A stretch of DNA of 64,000 nt from Cupriavidus numazuensis (GCF_905397435.1 NZ_CAJPVI010000036.1:1-64000), one strand, 5' to 3'; numbered from the stretch's first letter, positions 35,776-45,543 are shown. Notes: a model not told the origin generated them from the sequence alone. Numbers and translations: made by a program.

Positions 35776-36729
35776 TCAGGAACCCGCAAACAGCGACATG
35801 ATCGAGTCGCCCTTGACGATACGCGTGAACGTTTCGGCCAGCAGCGGGGCGGTCGACAGCTGGCGGATCTTGCCGCACTTGGCTGCTTCTTCCGACAGCG
35901 GGATGGTGTCGCACACCACCACTTCGTCGAGCGCCGAGTCCGCGATGCGGGCAGCCGCGCCGCCGGACAGCACCGGGTGCGTGCAGTAGGCGAAGACCTT
36001 TTGCGCGCCGCGTTCCTTCAGCACCTGGGCCGCCTTGCACAGCGTGCCGCCGGTGTCGATCATGTCGTCCATGATCACGCAGTTGCGGCCATCGACTTCA
36101 CCGATGATGTTCATCACTTCGGCCACGTTGGCCTTCGGACGACGCTTGTCGATGATCGCCAGGTCGCAGTTCAGTTCCTTGGCCAGCGCACGGGCACGGA
36201 CCACGCCGCCGACGTCCGGCGACACGACCAGCAGGTCGCCGTAGTTCTTCTCGCGCAGGTCGCCCAGCAGTACTGGGGATGCGTAGATGTTGTCGACGGG
36301 GATATCGAAGAAGCCCTGGATCTGGTCAGCGTGCAGGTCCATCGTCAGCACGCGCTCGACACCAGCGACTTCCAGCATGTTGGCCACGACCTTGGCCGAG
36401 ATCGCCACGCGCGCCGAACGCGGGCGGCGGTCCTGGCGGGCATAGCCGAAGTAGGGCATGGCGGCGGTGATGCTGCGTGCCGAGGCGCGCTTGAGCGCGT
36501 CGACCATCACCATCAGTTCCATCAGGTTGTCGTTGGTCGGCGCGCAGGTGGACTGCAGCACGATGACGTGCTTGCCGCGAACGTTTTCCTGGATGTCAAC
36601 CTGAACTTCGCCGTCGGAGAAACGGCCTACGAGTGCCTTACCCAGCGGAATGCCGAGGTGCTGTACGACAGCCTCCGCGAGTTTGGGGTTGGCGTTGCCG
36701 GTAAATACCATCAAGCCTTCGCTGCTCAT
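35776..36729 (-). CDS. prs: Ribose-phosphate pyrophosphokinase
   Basis: Makes PRPP from ribose 5-phosphate and ATP for nucleotide, His and Trp synthesis. The 317-residue product has [18 protein letters not shown] at the start, [17 protein letters not shown], the flexible-loop [13 protein letters not shown], the [17 protein letters not shown] segment and the PRPP motif [13 protein letters not shown]. It lies between tRNA-Gln and rplY. Start at 36729 (MSSEGLMVF) is the usual one; a start three codons upstream is possible. Confidence 0.97.
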   Translation of the reverse strand: MSSEGLMVFTGNANPKLAEAVVQHLGIPLGKALVGRFSDGEVQVDIQENVRGKHVIVLQSTCAPTNDNLMELMVMVDALKRASARSITAAMPYFGYARQDRRPRSARVAISAKVVANMLEVAGVERVLTMDLHADQIQGFFDIPVDNIYASPVLLGDLREKNYGDLLVVSPDVGGVVRARALAKELNCDLAIIDKRRPKANVAEVMNIIGEVDGRNCVIMDDMIDTGGTLCKAAQVLKERGAQKVFAYCTHPVLSGGAAARIADSALDEVVVCDTIPLSEEAAKCGKIRQLSTAPLLAETFTRIVKGDSIMSLFAGS

Positions 36730-36823
36730 TCGGGGCACCTGTCTTGCTGCTGGGGGAGCTTGGTGTCACCGGCAAAAACCGGTGACTGATACTGAGCGTC
36801 GTAACGACACTATAGGAATGTAA

Positions 36824-36900
36824 TGGCAGGGGAAGAAGGATTCGAACCTTCGAATGCCGGAATCAAAATCCGGTGCCTTGACCAACTTGGCGACTCCCCT
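36824..36900 (-). tRNA. tRNA-Gln (anticodon UUG)
   Basis: A 77-base cloverleaf on the minus strand. The acceptor stem AGGGGAG pairs with TTCCCCT, with discriminator G and an encoded CCA end at 36826-36824. The anticodon stem CCGGA/TCCGG encloses the loop TTTTGAT, giving anticodon TTG at 36866-36864. The T arm reads GAAGG-TTCGAAT-CCTTC. It sits between ispE and prs, a conserved arrangement in beta-proteobacteria, probably processed from the longer transcript. Confidence 0.96.
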
Positions 36901-36958
36901 ACACAACCTTGCCGTTCTTCGTGGTACCTACTGCCATACCGCGCCGAACGATAACTTG

Positions 36959-37849
36959 CTACGCGAATGCTGCGAGCGGATGACATGCCAGACTGCGCAC
37001 ACACCTGCCATCCCACTCGGGAGGCAACCGCTTCAGAACCTTCTGCGCTGTTTGCTCGTCGGGAAAACGTGCAAACACACAGGCTCCGGAACCGGTCATC
37101 CTTGCATGCTGATTAAACTGCTTCAGCCATTCAAGGGCTCGGGCAACTTCGCCGAACTTCGCTGTTGCTATCGCTTCCAGGTCGTTGCGACCGAAAGAGA
37201 ATTTGTTTGTGCAAGCAGCGAAGACCGCAATTATGGAGAGGGGTGTGTCCCTTGTCAAGCACTCGTCCGAAAAAATTTCTGCTGTCGGCACATGCTGTTT
37301 CGGATGGACGATCACGAACCAGCTGTCCGGCAGTTCCACGGGGGTCAGTTCCTCGCCCACGCCTTCCGCGAACGCGTTCTCGCCGAATACGAACACGGGC
37401 ACGTCGGCGCCCAGCGCCAGCCCGATCCGCATGAGTTCGGCGCGCGGCAGGCCCAGGCCCCACAGGTGGTTCAGCGCGAGCAGCGTCGTGGCCGCGTCGG
37501 ACGAGCCGCCGCCGATGCCACCGCCCATCGGCAGGATCTTGTCGATCGCGATGTCGGCGCCGAAGCGCGTGCCCGTGGCCTGCTGCAACGCGCGCGCGGC
37601 ACGCACGACCAGGTCGGTCTCTGCCGGCACGCCCGGGATGTCGGTGGTGCGCGTCACGACGCCGTCGTCGCGGCGCCGGAAATGCAGCGTGTCGCACCAG
37701 TCGACCAGCTGGAATACCGTCTGCAGCGTGTGGTAGCCGTCCGGGCGCCGGCCCGTGACGTGCAGGAACAGGTTGAGCTTGGCTGGCGCCGGGCAGTCGC
37801 GCAGTTCCGGCGGCGGCAGGGTGGGGGCTGCGATCAATGCTGCGGTCAA
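36959..37849 (-). CDS. ispE: 4-diphosphocytidyl-2-C-methyl-D-erythritol kinase
   Basis: A GHMP-family kinase of the MEP isoprenoid pathway. The 296-residue product has [28 protein letters not shown] near the start, the ATP motif [18 protein letters not shown] and the C-terminal [14 protein letters not shown]. The DNA encoding the last third (36959 to about 37315) is much poorer in GC than the first part, while the protein still aligns with the family motifs. Its start overlaps lolB by four bases. tRNA-Gln follows. Confidence 0.95.
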   Translation of the reverse strand: MTAALIAAPTLPPPELRDCPAPAKLNLFLHVTGRRPDGYHTLQTVFQLVDWCDTLHFRRRDDGVVTRTTDIPGVPAETDLVVRAARALQQATGTRFGADIAIDKILPMGGGIGGGSSDAATTLLALNHLWGLGLPRAELMRIGLALGADVPVFVFGENAFAEGVGEELTPVELPDSWFVIVHPKQHVPTAEIFSDECLTRDTPLSIIAVFAACTNKFSFGRNDLEAIATAKFGEVARALEWLKQFNQHARMTGSGACVFARFPDEQTAQKVLKRLPPEWDGRCVRSLACHPLAAFA

Positions 37850-38469
37850 GGTGCGTCCTCCGGATCGATCACGAGCTTCACGGCCAGCGGCGTGGGGCCG
37901 CCGTCGCGTTCCAGATCGATGCGGCGCGGCCGCGGGGCAGGCGCTTGCGTACCTGATGGTACTTCCTGCCAGGCCACATAGCGCACGCTCCAGCCGTCCT
38001 GTGCCAGCGTGGAAAGACGACCCTCGGCATCACGCGTGGATTTGGCCGGGCGGCCCGGCGCGGGCCGCCCGTGCAGCCAGTCGCGCATGCCGGCCACGGG
38101 CAGCGCGAAGCCGAGCGCTTCCTCAAGCAGGCTGTCGACTTCGGGCGCATTGCGCGGCGGCTTGTTGGGCAGATCCAGTGTCGCGCCCGATGGCGTGGCC
38201 GTGACCACGGCCAGTGTCTGGCCCAGCGGCGACAGCAGGTCGAGGCGTACGTTGCGGCCCTGTTCTTCCCAGCGGAAGCTGCCTTGCACACCTTCGTCGC
38301 GCCCGTAGCGGACATAGTTGGCCGAGAAGCGGCCGGTGTAGTGCTGGCTGGCGGAGCCTTCGCCGGCATCGAAGCCGCGCGAGGGCGCAATGCTGGCGCA
38401 GGCCGCCAGCAGCAGGGGCGCGCCGAGGCAAAGCAGGGCCAGGCGGCGGGATCGGTTCATGGTCGGCAT
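37846..38469 (-). CDS. lolB: Outer-membrane lipoprotein LolB
   Basis: Accepts lipoproteins from LolA and inserts them into the outer membrane. The 207-residue product has a lipoprotein signal ending LLLAAC (Cys24) and the LolB features [26 protein letters not shown] and [26 protein letters not shown]. It overlaps ispE by four bases, and the TPR gene precedes it on the same strand. An alternative start lies three codons in ([10 protein letters not shown]). Confidence 0.93.
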   Translation of the reverse strand: MPTMNRSRRLALLCLGAPLLLAACASIAPSRGFDAGEGSASQHYTGRFSANYVRYGRDEGVQGSFRWEEQGRNVRLDLLSPLGQTLAVVTATPSGATLDLPNKPPRNAPEVDSLLEEALGFALPVAGMRDWLHGRPAPGRPAKSTRDAEGRLSTLAQDGWSVRYVAWQEVPSGTQAPAPRPRRIDLERDGGPTPLAVKLVIDPEDAP

Positions 38470-38543
38470 TCAGGAAAGCGCGCCGCCCGCGCGGGGCGGC
38501 TCGTTACGGATGCGGGGGCCCGTTCACCGGAACGGGCCCGGGC

Positions 38544-40394
38544 TTACTTGGACAGCAGGACGTTGTAGCGGCGCAGCGTGTCGATGAGGATTTCGTTGTC
38601 CGGCTCGATCTTGGCGGCTTCCGTCCAGGTCTTGCGCGCTTCTTCGCGCTCGCCGAGCTGCCACAGCACCTCGCCGAGGTGCGCGCCGATCTCGGCTTCG
38701 GGGGCCTTGGCGTAGGCATTCTTGAGCAGGTCAGCCGCTGGCTGCAGTTCGCCCATGCGGTATTTCACCCAGGCCAGGCTATCCATGATGTAAGGATCAT
38801 CCGGCCCCAGTTCCGAAGCACGTTCGAGCAGCTTGCGTGCTTCGGGCAGGCGGACATTGCGATCGGCCAGCGAGTAGCCAAGCGCGTTGTACCCCTGCTT
38901 CTGCTCGGGCTGCAGCGCAATCACGCGGCGCAGGCCTTGCTCCATGCTGTCGTAGCGCTTCTGCCGCTCGTCGAGCATGGCGAGTTCGTAGATCCAGTCG
39001 GCATTGTCCGGCTCGGCCGACACGCGTTCGTCGAGCGCCTTGCGCGCGCGGTCGTAGGCCTTGGTCTCCATCAGCGTGGCGATCTCGGCCTGGCGGATGG
39101 CGGTCATGCGCTGCGTACGCTGGGCCGGGTCAGGGATGTCCTCGGCATCGCTGAGCATGTCGCCGAAGATGGCCTGGGCGTCGTCGAGCTTGCCCATGCG
39201 CGCGAGCAACTGTGCGCGCTTGGCCGCCGCGGCCGGTGCCAGGCGGCTGTCCTCGATGCGCTCGAGCCACTGGATCGCGCCGGCGTAGTCCTTGCGCTCC
39301 TCGGCAATCTGCGCGAGGTACTGGAAGGCGATATCCGGGTTCGCGGTCGGCACCTTTTCGGCGAGCTGCAGGTATTCCTTCAGGTACTGTTCGGCCTCGC
39401 CGTACTCCTTGGCCTGCAGGCTGGTCAGCCCGAGCGCGAGCGGTACGCGCGGGTCGGCCGGCGCCACCTTGCGCAGCGTTTCGAATTCCTGGCGCGCCGC
39501 GGGCATGTCATTGCGCATCAGGTACAGGCGCGCGAGCGTGATATGTCCGTTGACGGAACGCGGCGACTTGTCCAGGAACCGGCGCAGGCCGGCGATCGCC
39601 TTGTCGGGCTGGTCTTCGGCCCGCAGCTCCGCCGCCATCAGCGCAGCCGGTTCGAAGTCGGGACGCAGGCGCAGCGCTTCGTCGAGCGCCGACAGTGCGC
39701 CAGGCGTGTTGCCGGCGATTTCCTGCGCGCGGGCGATGGCAAGGTGCGTCTCGGGCAGGCGCGTGTCGTCGCGGGTCAGCTCCTGCAACAGGGTGGCCGC
39801 GCCGGCCGGGTCGCTCGTGCGCGACATTTGCTGCTGAAGCTGGAGGATGCTCTCGCCCCGGTGGTTGGCGGGTACGCTCGCCAATTGCTGCGACAGCAGC
39901 GGCCGGGCTTCGCTCCAGCGGCCGTTGAGCACGAGCAGCGTCGAGAGGACCTGCCGTGCCGCCGGCGAAGCCGGCGAGATATCGGCCCACAGCCGCGCGG
40001 CGTCGAGCGCCTGCTGCGGAATGCGCGCATTGAAGGCAATCTCCGTCGCACGCTGCGCAAAGCGCGGGTCGCGCGTGGTGCGGGCCAGTTCGGTGTAGGT
40101 GCGGTAGGCCGGTCCGACCAGCCCGCGTTGCAGCGAGATCTCGGCCGCCATGACGCGGTACATGATGTCGCCGGTCAGCGGGACGCTGGGCAGGGTCACG
40201 CCGGCAGGCGCGGTGTCGGGCTGGGCGGGCGCGGCATGGACAGCACTGGCCGCGGCAAGCGCCAGGCAGGCGGCCGCGGTCAGGGATCGGATGTGGCGCC
40301 CGGTGCGGGACACTGGCGCCGCGGACTTGCCTGAGCGGACAGTGAGGGCCTTCGCGGCGGGTCTGGCAACAGGATCCGGAAAAAAGTCCGACAT
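38544..40394 (-). CDS. Tetratricopeptide repeat protein
   Basis: A 616-residue protein with a signal-like hydrophobic segment at about residues 38-54 (ending AVHAA), followed by an array of TPR helices over most of its length, for example near HGALSALDEALRLRPDFEPAAL-type and SELGPDDPYIMDSLAWVKYRMG-type repeats. It is probably a periplasmic or envelope-associated scaffold. A TPR gene precedes lolB in many Burkholderiales, which suggests an envelope role, but no specific function can be assigned. It is divergent from mutM with a palindrome in between. Confidence 0.85.
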   Translation of the reverse strand: MSDFFPDPVARPAAKALTVRSGKSAAPVSRTGRHIRSLTAAACLALAAASAVHAAPAQPDTAPAGVTLPSVPLTGDIMYRVMAAEISLQRGLVGPAYRTYTELARTTRDPRFAQRATEIAFNARIPQQALDAARLWADISPASPAARQVLSTLLVLNGRWSEARPLLSQQLASVPANHRGESILQLQQQMSRTSDPAGAATLLQELTRDDTRLPETHLAIARAQEIAGNTPGALSALDEALRLRPDFEPAALMAAELRAEDQPDKAIAGLRRFLDKSPRSVNGHITLARLYLMRNDMPAARQEFETLRKVAPADPRVPLALGLTSLQAKEYGEAEQYLKEYLQLAEKVPTANPDIAFQYLAQIAEERKDYAGAIQWLERIEDSRLAPAAAAKRAQLLARMGKLDDAQAIFGDMLSDAEDIPDPAQRTQRMTAIRQAEIATLMETKAYDRARKALDERVSAEPDNADWIYELAMLDERQKRYDSMEQGLRRVIALQPEQKQGYNALGYSLADRNVRLPEARKLLERASELGPDDPYIMDSLAWVKYRMGELQPAADLLKNAYAKAPEAEIGAHLGEVLWQLGEREEARKTWTEAAKIEPDNEILIDTLRRYNVLLSK

Positions 40395-40437
40395 GTGATG
40401 ATTGCTCCGGCGCTCGCAGGCGTTCGAATGATAGGGG

Positions 40438-40460
40438 CATTGTAGCGTGCCGCTACAATG
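40438..40460. promoter_or_regulatory. Perfect 10-base palindrome with back-to-back TACAAT boxes
   Basis: CATTGTAGCG-TGC-CGCTACAATG lies between the divergent TPR gene and mutM. Each arm contains TACAAT (40454-40459 plus; 40444-40439 minus), so two divergent -10 elements may overlap, or the palindrome may be a repressor operator. I see no convincing -35 on either side. Confidence 0.6.
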
Positions 40461-40533
40461 CGCTGCTTGCCGGCGCGGCCAGTCTGGCACGGTCCCGGCA
40501 GGAAATTGGAGCGGTAACCAACGGAGAGGTTCG

Positions 40534-41388
40534 ATGCCTGAATTGCCGGAGGTCGAAGTGACCCGGCGCGGCCTGCTGCCGCATGTTGTGGGGCGGCGTA
40601 TTGCCGACGTGACGGTGCGCCACCGCGGCCTGCGCTGGCCGGTCGAGGACGACCTGGAGGCCCGCCTGGCCGGCCGCCTGGTCCGGCGGATCGAGCGGCG
40701 CGGCAAATACCTGCTGCTCGAGTGCGTCGATGAAGCCACCGGCGACGCCGGCTGGCTGCTGGTCCACCTCGGCATGACCGGAACGCTGCGCGTACTGCCC
40801 GAAGCGCCGCCGGCCGGCGCCCATGATCACCTGGACCTTGTGCTGGACGACGCCGGCGGCAGCCGCATCGTGCTGCGCTTTCGCGATCCGCGCCGCTTCG
40901 GCGCCGTGCTGTGGAGTCCGCTCAGCGAAGCGATGCTGCCCGGCCACCCACTGCTGCGCGGCCTCGGCATTGAGCCGTTCGATTCGCATTTCGACGGCGG
41001 CTGGCTGCATCGCCATACGCGCGGCCGTTCCGCGGCGATCAAGACCGTGCTGCTGGCCGGCAATATCGTCGTTGGCGTCGGCAACATCTACGCCTCCGAA
41101 AGCCTGTTCCGCGCCGGCATCCGCCCGACCACGCCGGCCGGCCGGCTGAGCCTGGCGCGCTGCGAGCGGCTGGCGCAGGCAGTGCGCGAAACCCTGGCGC
41201 AGGCCATCGAGCGGGGCGGCAGCACGCTGCGCGACTTCGTTGGCAGTGACGGCGCCAGCGGCTATTTCCAGCTCGAGTGCTTCGTCTACGACCGTGCCGG
41301 AGAGCCCTGCAAGGTTTGCGGCACGCCGGTGCGGCAGATCGTCCAGGGCCAGCGCTCGACCTTCTACTGCACGCACTGCCAGCACTGA
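40534..41388 (+). CDS. mutM: Formamidopyrimidine-DNA glycosylase (Fpg)
   Basis: A bifunctional glycosylase/AP lyase that removes 8-oxoguanine from DNA. The 284-residue product starts [14 protein letters not shown], giving the catalytic Pro2 and Glu3 after Met removal. A helix-two-turn-helix segment ([22 protein letters not shown]) and the C-terminal zinc finger [10 protein letters not shown]...CTHC follow. Start 40534 is fixed by the PE motif; GGAGAGG precedes it. mutY, the partner in the GO system, is 2.3 kb downstream. Confidence 0.97.
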   Translation: MPELPEVEVTRRGLLPHVVGRRIADVTVRHRGLRWPVEDDLEARLAGRLVRRIERRGKYLLLECVDEATGDAGWLLVHLGMTGTLRVLPEAPPAGAHDHLDLVLDDAGGSRIVLRFRDPRRFGAVLWSPLSEAMLPGHPLLRGLGIEPFDSHFDGGWLHRHTRGRSAAIKTVLLAGNIVVGVGNIYASESLFRAGIRPTTPAGRLSLARCERLAQAVRETLAQAIERGGSTLRDFVGSDGASGYFQLECFVYDRAGEPCKVCGTPVRQIVQGQRSTFYCTHCQH

Positions 41389-41609
41389 AGCGCGGCGTAT
41401 TGGCGAGGCCCCGAGCTTGCCTCGGCGCCATGTCGATGGCTCGGCGCAACACTCGGCCGCCAAGGGGCGCAAATTCCACAAAAGCGCCACAAAAGCACCC
41501 CGGAAACCTGTATCTTGTGCGCAGTCATAAAAAGTTACAAAAACACGCCGAAGTCCAGAATCGGCACTTGCGCCAGTTTGCCGGACACGAACCCAGCCGA
41601 ACCGCCGCC

Positions 41610-43565
41610 ATGACAACGCTCACCCACCAATTTGAACAATACGGGGCCTGGAGAACCGGGGTACTCCAGTCGCTGGCCGAATTCCAGTCGTGGCTGCAGC
41701 AGCACGACCTCTACGATGCGACGGCCGACGAACGCGTGCAGCGCATCCAGAGCGTGCTGCGCAGCGACCGGCTCAAGGTCGCTTTCATCGCCGAGTTTTC
41801 GCGCGGCAAGAGCGAACTGATCAACGCGATCTTCTTCGCCGACTACGGTCGCCGCATCCTCCCGTCGTCGGCGGGGCGCACGACGATGTGCCCGACCGAG
41901 CTGCGCTACGACGAGCACGAGCCGCCGAGCATCCGCCTGCTGCCGATCGAAACCCGGCTGCAGGAAGCCTCGACCGCGGACTTCCTCGAAGCCGGCACGT
42001 CCGCGTCGCACTGGCACTCGGTGCCGCTGGACCCGTCGTCGCCCGAGGGCATGCTCGAAGCCTTCCAGCATGTGGTAGAGACCATCCGCGTGACGCCGGC
42101 CCAGGCCGAAACGCTGGGCCTCTATCACGAGGAAGATCCCGATGCCGCCTATGCGGTCGATGCCGAAGGCATGGTCGAGATCTCGCGCTGGCGCCATGCG
42201 GTCATCAATTTCCCGCACCCGCTCTTGCGCCAGGGTCTTGTGATCCTCGACACGCCGGGACTCAACGCGATCGGTACCGAACCCGAACTGACCCTGCGCC
42301 TGATCCCGGACGCCCATGTGGTGGTGTTCGTGCTGGCCGCGGACGCCGGCGTGACCAAGAGCGACCTCGAACTCTGGCGCGGACATGTGGGTGCCGGCCA
42401 TCGCCGTGGCTGCCTGGCCGTCCTTAACAAGATCGACGGCCTGTGGGATCCGCTCAAGTCGCAGGCCGAGATTGCGAAGGAGATTTCGGGCCAGATCACC
42501 TCGACCGCGCAGGTGCTCGGCATCGAACAGAGCCGCGTCTACCCGGTGTCCGCGCAGAAGGGGCTGGTCGCCAAGGTCACGCATGACGAAACACTGCTCG
42601 TGCGCAGCGGCCTGCCGAATTTCGAGCATGTGCTGTCGGACCAGCTGATCCCGCGCCGGCGCGAGATCGTCGCCGACCAGGTTCACCGTTCCGTGCAGGA
42701 CATGGCGCGCGGCGCGCAGCAGCTGCTGCAGAGCCGCCGTCGCGATATCGTCGAACAGTTGTTCGAACTGCGCGGGCTGCGCGGCAAGAACCATGCGATG
42801 GTCAAGCACATGCTGATGCGCGTGCAGAGCGAGAAGGAAGAGTTCGAGCAAAGCATCAGCAAGTTCCAGGCATTGCGCCTCGTATTCGGTCGCCACAGCG
42901 CCGACATTATCAAGAGCCTGCAGCTGCGCGACGTGCGCAGCACCATGCGCAACTCGCGCGAGCAGATGAAGGAACGCTTCTTTTCGCGTGGCCTGCGCGA
43001 GGACATGGATGCGCTGTTCGGCCAGCTCACCACGCTGATTACCGACGCCGACAACAAGATCAGCCAGTTGCACCAGCTGATCGAAAGCATGTACCGGCGC
43101 TTCAATGCCGAGCATGGCTTCACGCTGCCGGCGCCGATGCAGTTCGTGACCACGCGCTATGTCGCCGAGCTGAAGGAGATCCTGCAGCTTGTGCAGACGC
43201 ACTTCGGCACGGTCAGCATGCTCACGCGTTCGCGGCCGCATCTGGTGCAGGGTGCGTTCGATACGATGGCTAGCCGCGTGCTCGAGAATTTCCGCGACCT
43301 GAACCGCGACATCGAAGTCTGGCTCAAATCCGTGATGACGCCGCTGGAGGCACAGGTGCGCGAGCACCAGAAGCAGCTGCGCCGCCGCGTGGATTCGATC
43401 GAACGCATCCACGAGGCCACCGACACGCTCGAAAGCCGTATCGCCGATATGGAAGAGGTGCTCAACGGCCTCGATGAGCGTAGCGGGCGAATCGAAACGT
43501 ATGCACAGCGCATCGTCCGCCCGGACGGCGCCGGGACGGAGGCCACGCAGCTCGCCGTGGCCTGA
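41610..43565 (+). CDS. Dynamin-like GTPase family protein
   Basis: A 651-residue large GTPase. The G1 P-loop is AEFSRGKS (61-68), a variant common in bacterial dynamin-like proteins, G2 is near GRTTMCPTEL, G3 is DTPGL (214-218) and G4 is NKID (273-276). The rest is mostly helical, with probable coiled coils (about 360-420 and 560-630), and no clear transmembrane segment. Bacterial members are linked to membrane remodelling, but this protein's role is unknown. It lies between the DNA repair genes mutM and mutY. The 221-base gap before it (41389-41609) shows no gene; it holds only a near-tandem CACAAAAGC pair. Confidence 0.85.
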   Translation: MTTLTHQFEQYGAWRTGVLQSLAEFQSWLQQHDLYDATADERVQRIQSVLRSDRLKVAFIAEFSRGKSELINAIFFADYGRRILPSSAGRTTMCPTELRYDEHEPPSIRLLPIETRLQEASTADFLEAGTSASHWHSVPLDPSSPEGMLEAFQHVVETIRVTPAQAETLGLYHEEDPDAAYAVDAEGMVEISRWRHAVINFPHPLLRQGLVILDTPGLNAIGTEPELTLRLIPDAHVVVFVLAADAGVTKSDLELWRGHVGAGHRRGCLAVLNKIDGLWDPLKSQAEIAKEISGQITSTAQVLGIEQSRVYPVSAQKGLVAKVTHDETLLVRSGLPNFEHVLSDQLIPRRREIVADQVHRSVQDMARGAQQLLQSRRRDIVEQLFELRGLRGKNHAMVKHMLMRVQSEKEEFEQSISKFQALRLVFGRHSADIIKSLQLRDVRSTMRNSREQMKERFFSRGLREDMDALFGQLTTLITDADNKISQLHQLIESMYRRFNAEHGFTLPAPMQFVTTRYVAELKEILQLVQTHFGTVSMLTRSRPHLVQGAFDTMASRVLENFRDLNRDIEVWLKSVMTPLEAQVREHQKQLRRRVDSIERIHEATDTLESRIADMEEVLNGLDERSGRIETYAQRIVRPDGAGTEATQLAVA

Positions 43566-43590
43566 TCGCTGGCTGTCCGGTATATCATGT

Positions 43591-43621
43591 GGCGCCGCCT
43601 CTGTGCGGCGCCTTTTCTTTT
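43591..43621 (+). terminator. Intrinsic terminator after the dynamin-like gene
   Basis: Arms GGCGCCGC and GCGGCGCC close a six-base loop, followed by TTTTCTTTT. It separates the GTPase gene from mutY. Confidence 0.88.
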
Positions 43622-43676
43622 GTGCGGCCCGCGCCTTGTTTGCCTGCCGTGCAGCCCAAGCGCCTGAACGTCTCCG

Positions 43677-44858
43677 ATGCCCCGCAAGTCCGCCCCCGCT
43701 GTCCCGCCCGCTACCAAAGCCGTTGCCATGCCGTCCGCCATCCACGTTCCTGCCGATTTCGGCGCGCGCGTGGTCGAATGGCAGCGCGTGCACGGCCGGC
43801 ATGACCTGCCTTGGCAGAACACGCGCGACCCGTACCGGATCTGGCTGTCGGAGATCATGCTGCAGCAGACCCAGGTAAGCGCGGTCATCGACTATTTCCA
43901 GCGCTTCATCACGCAATTGCCGACGGTGCAGGCGCTGGCCGCCGCGCCCGCCGACCAGGTGATGGCGCTGTGGGCCGGCCTTGGCTACTACTCGCGCGCG
44001 CGGAATTTGCACCGCTGTGCGATGCAGGTCGTCAGCGAGCATGGCGGGCGCTTTCCGACTGATCCCGCAGTATTGGCCACGCTGCCCGGCATTGGACGAT
44101 CGACAGCGGCGGCTGTTGCGGCGTTCAGTGCAGGCGTGCGCTCGCCGATCCTCGACGGCAACGTCAAGCGCGTATTCGCGCGTTTCTTCGGCATCCATGG
44201 CCATCCCGGCGAACGTGCGATCGAGAACCGCATGTGGGAGTTGGCTGACGCCGCTTTGCCCGCACCGGGCCCGCACCAGGCCGAGGACATGGTGGCCTAC
44301 ACGCAGGGCCTGATGGACCTTGGCGCGACCGTCTGCTCGCGCGGCAAGCCGGCCTGTCTGGCCGATGCCGCGGCCTGTCCGTTGTCGGCGGATTGCGTGG
44401 CGCGGCGCGACGGCCTGACCGCGACGCTGCCCACGCCCAAGCCGCGCGCGGCAGTGCCTGAGCGCAGCACCGTAATGGTCATGGTGCGCCACGGGCGCGA
44501 CGTGCTGCTGCAGCTTCGGCCTGACAGCGGCGTCTGGGGCGGCCTGTGGAGCCTGCCCGAGATGCCCGTCGCCACGGTGCCGTTCGACGCGGAACTCGCC
44601 GAGCAGGATGCGCTGGGTTACGCGCGCGCGTTCGGCGAACCGTCGCGTGCGGACATGACCGGCGAACTGGTCCACGTCTTCACGCATTTCCGGTTGCTGA
44701 TCCGCGCGATCCGCGTGGACATGAAGGGTCTGTCGCTGCGCGAGCCGGACGACGGACCGGCGCAGCGCTGGATCTCGCTCGATGATCTTGACGCGCTCGG
44801 GACGCCCGCGCCGGTGCGCAAACTGCTCGAGACGCAGGCCCGCGGCGGGCTGTTCTGA
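43677..44858 (+). CDS. mutY: A/G-specific adenine DNA glycosylase
   Basis: Removes adenine mispaired with 8-oxoguanine. The 393-residue product has LPWQNTRDPYRIWLSEIMLQQTQV, the helix-hairpin-helix LPGIGRSTAAAVAAF with the catalytic Asp in ILDGNVKRV, a [4Fe-4S] cluster loop and a C-terminal NUDIX-like domain (MVRHGRDVLLQLRPDSGVWGGLWSLPE). The cluster cysteines are spaced C-x6-C-x6-C-x5-C rather than the E. coli C-x6-C-x2-C-x5-C. The start may also be 17 codons in (MPSAIHVPAD). Confidence 0.95.
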   Translation: MPRKSAPAVPPATKAVAMPSAIHVPADFGARVVEWQRVHGRHDLPWQNTRDPYRIWLSEIMLQQTQVSAVIDYFQRFITQLPTVQALAAAPADQVMALWAGLGYYSRARNLHRCAMQVVSEHGGRFPTDPAVLATLPGIGRSTAAAVAAFSAGVRSPILDGNVKRVFARFFGIHGHPGERAIENRMWELADAALPAPGPHQAEDMVAYTQGLMDLGATVCSRGKPACLADAAACPLSADCVARRDGLTATLPTPKPRAAVPERSTVMVMVRHGRDVLLQLRPDSGVWGGLWSLPEMPVATVPFDAELAEQDALGYARAFGEPSRADMTGELVHVFTHFRLLIRAIRVDMKGLSLREPDDGPAQRWISLDDLDALGTPAPVRKLLETQARGGLF

Positions 44859-44880
44859 ACTTCCGAGGCGGCGAGAGCGC

Positions 44881-45543
44881 CTACACCATGTGGTGCTGCC
44901 GCATGTAGCGGTGCACGATCTCGATGCGCATGCCCGCGTCGGGCAATGCCATCAGCATCTGCTTGGCCTTCATCGGCACGGGCAGCAGTTCGCACAGGCG
45001 GTTGGTGACCCAGCTCGGGTCGTCCCACAGATAGGGCTCGGCAAACGGCATGCGGTCGGGTTGCTCGGCATGCAGCCGCGTGACGATCCGTCGCAGCACC
45101 GACAGGCATTCGCCTAGCAGTTCGAGCTTGCAGTCGATGATGTCGGCGGGTAGCAGTTCAGCGCTGGCGACGATCAGCCCGTCGTCGCGCGTGCGGTGTT
45201 CAATCACACGGAAACGCTGGCGTCCGCGTGTTTCGATCAGCAGCACGCCAAGCTGCTCCATATTGCAGTCGACAATCTCGGCAAGGCAGCCGATCGATTC
45301 GGGCACGGTCTGCTGGCCTGTGCGCGCCACTTCCTCGCCGCTGGCGATCAGGCACACGCCGAACGGCGCTGCATCGCGCAGGCAGTTGCGCACCATGTCG
45401 ACATAGCGTTTCTCGAACACGCGCAGCGGCAGGCGGCCGTCCGGAAACAGCACCGTGTGCAGGGGGAAGATGGGGAGATCGTCCAGCGTCAGCGGCGTTG
45501 CGTCGGCGGGAGCGGTGTGACGGAGAAGATCTGTCGAGGACAT
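44881..45543 (-). CDS. LON peptidase N-terminal domain protein
   Basis: A 220-residue protein made of the Lon substrate-binding domain alone, with no ATPase or protease part. Typical segments are LPIFPLHTVLFPDGRLPLRVFEKRYVDMV and FGVCLIASGEEV. Such stand-alone proteins are common in proteobacteria and poorly characterised; a role in protein quality control is only presumed. It converges with mutY and follows rapZ on the same strand after a 113-base gap. Confidence 0.9.
   Translation of the reverse strand: MSSTDLLRHTAPADATPLTLDDLPIFPLHTVLFPDGRLPLRVFEKRYVDMVRNCLRDAAPFGVCLIASGEEVARTGQQTVPESIGCLAEIVDCNMEQLGVLLIETRGRQRFRVIEHRTRDDGLIVASAELLPADIIDCKLELLGECLSVLRRIVTRLHAEQPDRMPFAEPYLWDDPSWVTNRLCELLPVPMKAKQMLMALPDAGMRIEIVHRYMRQHHMV

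Noticed and set aside
36824-36900. tRNA-Gln as an attachment site of an integrated element
   Set aside because: No integrase, no direct repeat of the tRNA 3' end and no mobile genes nearby. Only the composition shift in ispE is unusual.
41460-41500. Near-tandem CACAAAAGCGC/CACAAAAGCAC units as a repeat array or operator
   Set aside because: Only two imperfect short copies; likely chance.
41535-44687. A 1050-codon open frame on the minus strand across the GTPase and mutY genes
   Set aside because: It is antisense to two well-supported genes, has Arg/His/Ala-rich low-information sequence and no family motif. It arises from high GC3 codons on the other strand.
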